From: Chloroflexota bacterium
GTDB taxonomy: Bacteria > Chloroflexota > Anaerolineae > Anaerolineales > UBA4823
Direction: 5' to 3'
Assembly: GCA_029782365.1 (NCBI GenBank)
Contig: JAKOUW010000096.1
Coordinates: 186,001-250,000, forward strand
DNA length: 64,000 bases
Shown: positions 54,449 through 61,425 of the stretch, piece by piece
Position numbering within the stretch: the first letter of the stretch is position 1
How the letters are laid out: each line of letters opens with the position of its first letter
The notes under the pieces: generated by a model
Database searches by the model: none
Told to the model about the DNA's origin: nothing
What the model saw: only the letters and a program-made list of their open reading frames with translations
Position numbers and translations under genes: made by a program

Positions 54449-55579
54449 ATGCCGGTTCCACGTTTTCTCCCCCAATCAGACAGCATTTTACCAGCAGTCC
54501 AGTTGCAAGACGTGGTGAAGGTTTTTCAAAATCCATCAGGCGAGGTTTCAGTTTTGAAGAAGATCAATCTGAACCTCCGAACGGGTGAGTTTGTTTCGAT
54601 CGTAGGGAAATCTGGCAGCGGAAAATCAACTTTGCTTAACATGGTTACTGGCATTGATCGGCCGACTTCAGGTGATGTCATTGTCGGCGGATCCCATTTG
54701 CACCAATTAGATGAAAGCAAACGCGCCCTATGGCGCGGAAAGACCGTTGGGATTGTGTTCCAATTCTTCCAACTTTTGCCTACCCTTTCTTTAATTGAAA
54801 ATGTCATGTTACCTATGGATTATTGCAATGTTCTTCCATTCGAGAAACGCTTCGAGCGCGCTCAGGAGTTGCTAGAACAGGTTGGCCTGGTCAGCCAGAT
54901 GTACAAACACCCTTCTGCCGTCTCGATGGGACAGCAGCAAACTGCAGCAATCGCCCGCGCCCTGGCGAACAACCCACCGATAATTGTGGCCGACGAACCA
55001 ACTGGCAACCTCGACACTGCGTACGCAGAAATAATCATAAATCTGTTTGATAACCTTGTAAAACAAGGCAAAACAATTGTCATGGTGACCCACGATCCGA
55101 ATTTGACCGAGAGAACGATGCGTACCATCGTTATTTCAGATGGAGAATTGGTTGACGAAACAGTGGCCAAAGCCTTACCGCTGCTTTCTCACCGCCAAAT
55201 GATGACCATTACCCGTCAATTAACTCGCCTCAATTTTTCTCCTGGCCAACCAATTTTAAAAAAGGGGCAGGCGATTGATTTTTTCTACATGATCGCCCAG
55301 GGTACGGTGGATGTTGTGCTCAAAACTCGAGAAGATTCAGAGGTGATCGTGGCGCGCTTACAACCTGGTGAATTCTTCGGTGAAATTGAATTACTGTCCA
55401 ATAACCACACGATCGCTGCAGTGAGAGCATCGATCGATGGACCCGTCGGGATCGTTGCACTGCCGCATGATGATTTTGTTAGAATGCTCGAATTTTCACC
55501 ATTAACTGAACAAGCGTTGTGTAAAATTGTTGATATGCGCATTGCAGAGCACATGATCGCCTCAGGGGGGCGTCATTGA
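54449..55579 (+). CDS. ABC ATPase fused to a cyclic-nucleotide-binding-like domain
   Basis: 376 residues. Residues about 1-240 are a second MacB-type ATPase: Walker A GKSGSGKSTLLNMVTG, Q-loop GIVFQFFQLLPTLSLIENV, Walker B IIVADEPTGNLDTAY and H-loop VMVTHDPN. The signature reads VSMGQQQTAAIARAL instead of the usual LSGGQQQR. Residues about 250-370 form a cNMP-binding beta-barrel fold (FSPGQPILKKGQAIDFFYMIAQGTVDVVL, then PGEFFGEIELLSNN). The phosphate-binding Arg of true cAMP sites (GEL..PRAA) is not seen; HTIAAV follows. It may bind another ligand or be structural. It overlaps the permease gene by 4 bp (ATGA). The degenerate signature suggests it may be the less active partner of a heterodimer with the first ATPase. 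Confidence 0.9.
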   Translation: MPVPRFLPQSDSILPAVQLQDVVKVFQNPSGEVSVLKKINLNLRTGEFVSIVGKSGSGKSTLLNMVTGIDRPTSGDVIVGGSHLHQLDESKRALWRGKTVGIVFQFFQLLPTLSLIENVMLPMDYCNVLPFEKRFERAQELLEQVGLVSQMYKHPSAVSMGQQQTAAIARALANNPPIIVADEPTGNLDTAYAEIIINLFDNLVKQGKTIVMVTHDPNLTERTMRTIVISDGELVDETVAKALPLLSHRQMMTITRQLTRLNFSPGQPILKKGQAIDFFYMIAQGTVDVVLKTREDSEVIVARLQPGEFFGEIELLSNNHTIAAVRASIDGPVGIVALPHDDFVRMLEFSPLTEQALCKIVDMRIAEHMIASGGRH

Positions 55580-58026
55580 TGCCTGACCCCCAAAGGATTT
55601 TCTCCTACCTGACGATTCGACCCCGTTGGAGAAAAATTTTTTCAGATCTTTGGGATTATAAATCGCGCACCCTATTGGTCATAACATCGATTGCAATCGG
55701 CATTTTCGCAATAGGAATGATCTCTGGCGCCTACACGATTATTCAAGAAGATATGAGCGCCAGCTACGAAGCCTCAAATCCTGCAAATATTGAGCTTCGC
55801 TTATCAAATTTCGATCAAGAGCTTGTTAACACAATCCGACGGATTCCTGGTGTTATGTCCGCCGAAGGCCGGCGAGTTTTTTCAGTTCGAGCGCGCCTCC
55901 CCGGGCATGAATGGGTGAGCCTTGATTTGGTTGCGATCCACGATTTCAAGAAGATCGATTTAAATTATTTGAAATTAATCGATGGTGTATCAATTGCTGG
56001 CAAACAAGAAATCATATTCGAAAAGAGAGCCTTGGAGAATTTACCAATCCAAATTGGCGGTTTCGTCGATATTGAATTGCCCAATGGCTCCACCCGTTCC
56101 CTGGCTGTCGCTGGAGTTGTGCGCGACCAGACGACCTCTGCTGGGGATTTCTTGGCTTCTCCATTGGCTTTTATTTCGATGAATACACTTGAGCGATTAA
56201 GCCAGCCCAATTCATTTAATCGCCTTTATGTAACCGTCGCGGATAAACCCAATGACGAAAAATTTATTCGCTCCATATCCGAAGTAATATCTGATAAATT
56301 GGAAAAAAGCGGTTTCCAGATTTATCGAACACGCCTTTCGTTGCGCAACCAGCATCCAATGGCATCGACTGTACAGGCAATTCTTGGCGTTCTTGGAGCT
56401 CTGGGTATTCTCGTTCTATTCCTATCCAGCTCATTAATCGCGAATACGCTCAATGCGCTTCTGAATCAACACACCCGGCATATTGGCATCATGAAACTGA
56501 TCGGGGGAAGCAGCAGCCAGATTTTAGGTATGTATATCACGCTTATCTTCGCCTTCAGCTCAATCGCACTGCTGATCTCAATTCCACTAGGCACGCAAGC
56601 GGCGTATCAATTTTCATTGTTTATTGCTTCTCAATTGAATTTTAGCATTTTAAAATTCCGTATCATTCCTTCTTCTGTGATAATTCAGATCTTGGTGGGC
56701 ACCATAGTGCCTTTGGGTGCTGGTTTTATCCCTGTCTTAAATGGCTCAAGAATCACCGTTCTAGCTGCTGTTTCAGGAGAATCAACTGGACAAAAGACGT
56801 CCAAACAGAGCGGCCCAATTGCTGGCGAATCATCCAAAATTCCCCTTACGATTAATCGGCGTCTGGTCATTTTGCCGCGGCCCATGATACTTTCTCTTCG
56901 CAATACCTTCCGCCGTAAAGGACGGCTTGCTCTCACCCTCTTCACTCTGACCATGGGTGGTGCGATTTTTATTGCCGTTTTTAATGTTCGCACAACCTTG
57001 CGCCAGTTCATCGACCAGGTAGGCCATTACTTCCTGGCTGATGTTACGATGAGTTTCACAAAATTATACCGATTAGACGAAATAAGCGAATTGGCGAAAC
57101 AGGTTCCGGGTGTGATTGATGTAGAAGGCTGGTCCTTCGCTAGCGGAGAAATCCAATATGCAGACGGTACACCTGCCGAAAACCTGGTTATCCTTGCTCC
57201 TCCCAGCAGCACTAAACTGGTTGATCCAATACTAATCAAAGGGCGATGGCTTGTACCTGGTGATCAGGAGGCGTTGGCCATTTCCGAAGCAATTTGGAAA
57301 CGTTTCCCGGGCTTACTGCCTGGGGATGACCTTAGGCTAAAAATCAATGGCCACGAGCATAATTGGAAAGTCGTTGGGATATTCAAGTTTGTTGACCGAG
57401 AAGGAATTATAGGATACTCGAATTACGACTATATTTCAAACCTGCTCAGCCAAACTCGCCGGTCTGTGTCGTTTCGCGTTGTACTCAATCAACACAACAA
57501 AGATTATCAAACGAAACTTAGCGCAGACTTGGATCATTACTTCCGCTCGAATGGTTACCAGGTCAGCCAAATCGAACCTGGATATGAATCTTTAAAAACA
57601 GCTTCCGAAGGCCTGGATGTTCTTGTAACCTTCTTGATGATCATGGCGCTTCTAACTGCATCTGTGGGAAGCATGGGATTAACAGGAACGATGAGCATGA
57701 ACGTTATCGAAAGAACTCGTGAAATTGGCATTATGCGCAGTATCGGCGCTGTGGACCGCGAAGTTTTCAAAACTGTCATTATCGAAGGAGTTTTGATTGG
57801 ACTGATCTCGTGGGTGCTTGGCGCAATACTATCTTTCCCAATTAGTGCTCTGCTATCCTATATTATAAGCCTGGCAATATTTAATACCCCGCTCACGCCT
57901 TCATTCACTTTGGAAGGTTTTTTCATTTGGTTATGTCTAGTCATACTCCTTTCCAGTTTGGCAAGCATTTTGCCTGCGCAAAACGCCACCCATCTAACCA
58001 TACGCGAAGTGCTTTCATACGAATGA
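55576..58026 (+). CDS. FtsX/MacB-type ABC permease
   Basis: 816 residues. An N-terminal helix (about 36-56, LVITSIAIGIFAIGMISGA) is followed by a MacB-like extracellular domain, then three helices (about 272-385), a second extracytoplasmic domain, and three C-terminal helices (about 680-815). This is the double FtsX layout of lipoprotein- or antimicrobial-export permeases (LolCE/BceB-type duplication). GIMRSIGAVDREVFKTVIIEG and the equivalent first-half motif GIMKLIGGSSSQILGMYITL are the FtsX core. One permease of this size, with the two ATPases and an adaptor, makes a complete pump. Substrate unknown. Confidence 0.9.
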   Translation: MMPDPQRIFSYLTIRPRWRKIFSDLWDYKSRTLLVITSIAIGIFAIGMISGAYTIIQEDMSASYEASNPANIELRLSNFDQELVNTIRRIPGVMSAEGRRVFSVRARLPGHEWVSLDLVAIHDFKKIDLNYLKLIDGVSIAGKQEIIFEKRALENLPIQIGGFVDIELPNGSTRSLAVAGVVRDQTTSAGDFLASPLAFISMNTLERLSQPNSFNRLYVTVADKPNDEKFIRSISEVISDKLEKSGFQIYRTRLSLRNQHPMASTVQAILGVLGALGILVLFLSSSLIANTLNALLNQHTRHIGIMKLIGGSSSQILGMYITLIFAFSSIALLISIPLGTQAAYQFSLFIASQLNFSILKFRIIPSSVIIQILVGTIVPLGAGFIPVLNGSRITVLAAVSGESTGQKTSKQSGPIAGESSKIPLTINRRLVILPRPMILSLRNTFRRKGRLALTLFTLTMGGAIFIAVFNVRTTLRQFIDQVGHYFLADVTMSFTKLYRLDEISELAKQVPGVIDVEGWSFASGEIQYADGTPAENLVILAPPSSTKLVDPILIKGRWLVPGDQEALAISEAIWKRFPGLLPGDDLRLKINGHEHNWKVVGIFKFVDREGIIGYSNYDYISNLLSQTRRSVSFRVVLNQHNKDYQTKLSADLDHYFRSNGYQVSQIEPGYESLKTASEGLDVLVTFLMIMALLTASVGSMGLTGTMSMNVIERTREIGIMRSIGAVDREVFKTVIIEGVLIGLISWVLGAILSFPISALLSYIISLAIFNTPLTPSFTLEGFFIWLCLVILLSSLASILPAQNATHLTIREVLSYE

Positions 58027-58050
58027 GGAATATAATTTGTGGAGTCAATC

Positions 58051-59229
58051 ATGAAGAACAAAATAACCAAAATCGCGCTTTCCCTTTTTTTATGTTCATG
58101 CGTATTATCGGCATGTGGTTTGATAAATCTAACTGGCCAGACGGCCAACAATGCCACCGTGCAACCTGCTCCAGTTGAAAATTCTACCATCGTCAGTGAA
58201 GGCAATTTGGTGCCCCAAAAATTTAAATATATTTCTTTCCTTAGGGCAGGTCGCGTGGGGGAAATCCTGGTAAAAGTTGGCGATTCTGTAAAAGAAGGAG
58301 ATGTCATCGCTCGCCTGGGAGACCGGCAGCAAGTCGATGCCAACTTAGCATCAGCCCAATTGGATCTTCTTTCCGCCCAGCAAAGTTATGATGACCTCTT
58401 GCGCACAGCGAAGCTGGTTCAAGATACAAACCAGGTGAATTTGCTTCAGGCTCAATCGAACTTAGTTTCGGCTCAGCGCGCCTGGGATGCTGTTGACACC
58501 AAAGAATATCAGAACAAAATTGATGAAGCCAATGTCCGTGCTCAAAATGCAAAAACGACGCTCGATAATGCACAAAAGGAATTCGAAAAGTACAAAGATC
58601 TTAGCTCAGACAATGCCAATTATAAAACTGCCAAGGATTCGCTGGATAAAGCTCAAAAGGATTATAACGAAGAGATTTACAAGCGCGACGAACTTACGAT
58701 CAAAAGAGATCTTGTAAATTCCACACGAAACCAGGCCCAGGCCAATGTGTCTGAAGCCGAATTTAAATTCAACCTGACCCAGTCAGGCGCGGATTCGCAA
58801 AAGCTTGCTTTGGCGGAAGCGCGTTTGGCAGCCTCAAAAACACAGCTTTCAGCTGCCCAATTTGCTATAGAAACTCTGGAAATCAAGGCGCCTTTTACTG
58901 GGGAAATAGTCGATATCAACGTGGATGTGAATGAGCAAGTTGGTACGTCAACATGGGCATTCTTGATCGCTGATTTCAGCCAGTGGTTTGTAGAGACATC
59001 TGATTTAACCGAATTAAAAGTTGTAAAAATCGTTGAAGGCATGCCCGCCGATTTAACTGCCGATGCCCTTCCCGGCGTTCACATGACTGGTGTGGTTGCT
59101 CAGATAGCGAAAAATTTCAAAACAATTTCTGGCGACATCAACTATAAGGCTCTTATCAAACTTGAAAACCGCGATCCACTTTTGCGATGGGGAATGACCA
59201 TCCAAGTGACTTTTGTGGCAAAGCCTTGA
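58051..59229 (+). CDS. HlyD-type membrane fusion lipoprotein
   Basis: 392 residues from the ATG at 58051 (GGAG upstream; the GTG at 58039 is unlikely). The signal peptide ends at a lipobox LSAC (Cys22). The chain follows the adaptor pattern: a lipoyl half (GRVGEILVKVGDSVKEGDVIARLGD), a long alpha-helical hairpin (about residues 85-265, LVSAQRAWDAVDTKEYQNKIDEAN-like, Ala/Gln/Lys-rich), the second lipoyl half (APFTGEIVDINVDVNEQVG), and a beta-barrel (ADLTADALPGVHMTGVVAQI). It bridges the FtsX-type permease to the outside. Last gene of the export unit. Confidence 0.9.
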   Translation: MKNKITKIALSLFLCSCVLSACGLINLTGQTANNATVQPAPVENSTIVSEGNLVPQKFKYISFLRAGRVGEILVKVGDSVKEGDVIARLGDRQQVDANLASAQLDLLSAQQSYDDLLRTAKLVQDTNQVNLLQAQSNLVSAQRAWDAVDTKEYQNKIDEANVRAQNAKTTLDNAQKEFEKYKDLSSDNANYKTAKDSLDKAQKDYNEEIYKRDELTIKRDLVNSTRNQAQANVSEAEFKFNLTQSGADSQKLALAEARLAASKTQLSAAQFAIETLEIKAPFTGEIVDINVDVNEQVGTSTWAFLIADFSQWFVETSDLTELKVVKIVEGMPADLTADALPGVHMTGVVAQIAKNFKTISGDINYKALIKLENRDPLLRWGMTIQVTFVAKP

Positions 59230-59253
59230 TTAATCAACGTTTTGGAGAATACT

Positions 59254-60438
59254 ATGCCTCAAGACAGAGCTCGAAATACGATTTCGCCTGCTCATAAACG
59301 CCACCGGCTTCGTTGGATCGATGTTCGTGAAAATTTGACTGGTTTTGCATTTATTGCGCCAGCCGTTTTGATAATCGCTCTATTTGGTTTCTTTCCCATT
59401 GGCTATGCTTTTTATATGTCCATGTACACATGGCGCGTTAAAAAGGGGCCATTTATCGGTATTGAGAATTACACCAAAGCCCTGGGCGATTGGAACGGCG
59501 TCGCTATTTTTATCATCGGTTTTCTGGTCCTCGCACTGGCTTATTGGTTATGGACGTCGGGATTCAAATCAGAAAACCTTGGCGGATTGGTAATAAAAGC
59601 TAGTGCAGCCTTGATCTTAATCGCCAGTTTCTATGGGATATCGATTGGTTGGTCGATGATGGTTTCAACCGGTGACAAAAGCTTTCTAGGTTCACTCCCA
59701 ATTACATTGTTTTATGCCATTGGCACAGTGCCTGCTGAGCTGGGTATAGCGCTTATATTGGCCTATATTCTTTTTCAACGCATCAAGGGCAAAGAGTTAT
59801 TTCGCATGCTGTATTTCTTACCTTATGTAACACCTGTCGTAGCCACAGCAGTCGTTTTTAGAACACTTTTCGGACAACGGGATACCTCGATAGCAAACCA
59901 GGTGATCGCGTTGTTTAACATGGCGCCGAAAAAATGGCTGTTCGAATCCGCACCCTTTAACCAGGCTTTCTTTGGGATTGATGTTTCAAAATTGCCTGAT
60001 TTGTTAGCTGGACCAAGTATGGCTTTAGTCTCGATCATCTTCTTCGGTATCTGGACTTTTGTTGGCTACAATACAGTAATTTTCCTCGCTGGACTTGGAT
60101 CCATCTCCCCGGAATTATACGAGGCTGCAGAAATTGATGGTGCAAACAATTTCCAATTATTTACCAGGATCACCCTACCTCTGCTTTCGCCTGTAACTTT
60201 TTACCTGGCTCTAATTGCTTTTATCGGTACTTTTAAGGCTTTCAACCACATCTATGTGATGCGGACACCCTCTGCTTTAGGGACAACGGACGTCACGAGC
60301 ATATTCATCTTTGATACTTTTTACAAATCGAACAATTTTGGTTACGCTACCGCCCAGGCAATCATCCTGTTCGTTATTATTGTCGCTTTGACAGCTGTTC
60401 AAAATAAAGTTTTCGGGGATAAAGTGTTTTACGAATAA
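59254..60438 (+). CDS. Sugar-type ABC importer permease (MalF/UgpA-like)
   Basis: About 394 residues from the ATG at 59254 (GGAG upstream). A first helix (about residues 27-50) is followed by YMSMYTWRVKKGPFIGIENYTKAL, typical of MalF-class permeases. Two additional hydrophobic helices (around residues 85-105 and 115-135, IFIIGFLVLALAYWLW and SAALILIASFYGISIGW) are inserted before the core, which begins at LPITLFYAIGTVPAELGIAL. The EAA loop is EAAEIDGANNFQLFTRITLPLLSPV. At about 394 residues it is longer than the usual 290-300. It pairs with the next gene; no ATPase is in this operon within the window, so a shared MsmX-like ATPase is likely. Confidence 0.9.
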   Translation: MPQDRARNTISPAHKRHRLRWIDVRENLTGFAFIAPAVLIIALFGFFPIGYAFYMSMYTWRVKKGPFIGIENYTKALGDWNGVAIFIIGFLVLALAYWLWTSGFKSENLGGLVIKASAALILIASFYGISIGWSMMVSTGDKSFLGSLPITLFYAIGTVPAELGIALILAYILFQRIKGKELFRMLYFLPYVTPVVATAVVFRTLFGQRDTSIANQVIALFNMAPKKWLFESAPFNQAFFGIDVSKLPDLLAGPSMALVSIIFFGIWTFVGYNTVIFLAGLGSISPELYEAAEIDGANNFQLFTRITLPLLSPVTFYLALIAFIGTFKAFNHIYVMRTPSALGTTDVTSIFIFDTFYKSNNFGYATAQAIILFVIIVALTAVQNKVFGDKVFYE

Positions 60439-60460
60439 ATATTGTGAAAAGAGCGAAAAT

Positions 60461-61318
60461 ATGTCTATAACCAAAATTATCTCACGCAGTATGCTATATC
60501 TGGTTTTGATCTCCGGTGCCACCATTGCAGTTATCCCCTTCTTTTGGATGGTTTCTACGTCCTTCATGACTCTGGGAGAAACCATCAACAGAGTATATTT
60601 GCCTAAGGTTCCACAAATTCAAAATTACATCGAAGCATGGCAACAAGCACGATTTGAAAAATACTTCATGAATAGCGTGGTGATCACAGGTGTAACCCTA
60701 ATTGGTCTTCTGATCACCTCGATATTAGCGGCATATGCTTTTGCAAAAATAAAATTTTTCGGCCGGGAGTTTATTTTTGGATTACTCCTTGCGACAATGA
60801 TGATTCCAGAATCTGTCACCCTGATTCCAAATTTTCTTATGGTAAAAGGCGCAATTTTCCCGATGCCTGGTCCCGCTGCTTGGAGAGGCTCCTGGTTGAA
60901 CCAACTGCCGTCACTAACTGTGCCATTCATGGCTAATGCTTTCAGCATTTTCTTGCTCAGGCAATTTTTTATAAAAATCCCGGAAGAATATTGGGATGCA
61001 GCCAGGTTGGACGGGGCAGGTCACTTTAGATATTTGCTCCAGATTGTTCTTCCTATGAGTACAGCGCCTGTGATGACAGTGGTTATTTTTTCCTTTATTA
61101 GCTCCTGGAACGCCTTCCTTTGGCCGCTTCTAGTAACTACCACCGATCGTTGGCGGCCATTGATGGTCGGTCTATACTCATTTGTTTCGGAAGCCGGCCC
61201 GGAAACTCACCTGTTGATGGCCGGTGCAGTCATCACATTGATCCCAGTTCTAGTTCTGTATTTTCTCACTCAAAAGCAATTTACAGAGGGAATTGCCGCG
61301 ACTGGAATCAAAGGCTGA
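60461..61318 (+). CDS. Sugar-type ABC importer permease (MalG/UgpE-like)
   Basis: 285 residues, about six helices. The first is residues 13-33 (YLVLISGATIAVIPFFWMVS). NYIEAWQQARFEKYFMNSVVITG and the EAA loop (YWDAARLDGAGHFRYLLQIVLPMSTAPV) are class signatures. GVAATGIKG-like ending (GIAATGIKG) is typical of MalG/UgpE proteins. It lies 22 bp after the first permease and about 110 bp before the binding-protein gene. Confidence 0.93.
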   Translation: MSITKIISRSMLYLVLISGATIAVIPFFWMVSTSFMTLGETINRVYLPKVPQIQNYIEAWQQARFEKYFMNSVVITGVTLIGLLITSILAAYAFAKIKFFGREFIFGLLLATMMIPESVTLIPNFLMVKGAIFPMPGPAAWRGSWLNQLPSLTVPFMANAFSIFLLRQFFIKIPEEYWDAARLDGAGHFRYLLQIVLPMSTAPVMTVVIFSFISSWNAFLWPLLVTTTDRWRPLMVGLYSFVSEAGPETHLLMAGAVITLIPVLVLYFLTQKQFTEGIAATGIKG

Positions 61319-61425
61319 GAAAATTTTCTATTCACCCTATTCAAGCGAAAGGAGCCGTACCTGATATCTTGTATACAGTTTCCCACATGCTGTTTTCCTA
61401 AGAATTGACAAGGAGATGAATTTCT

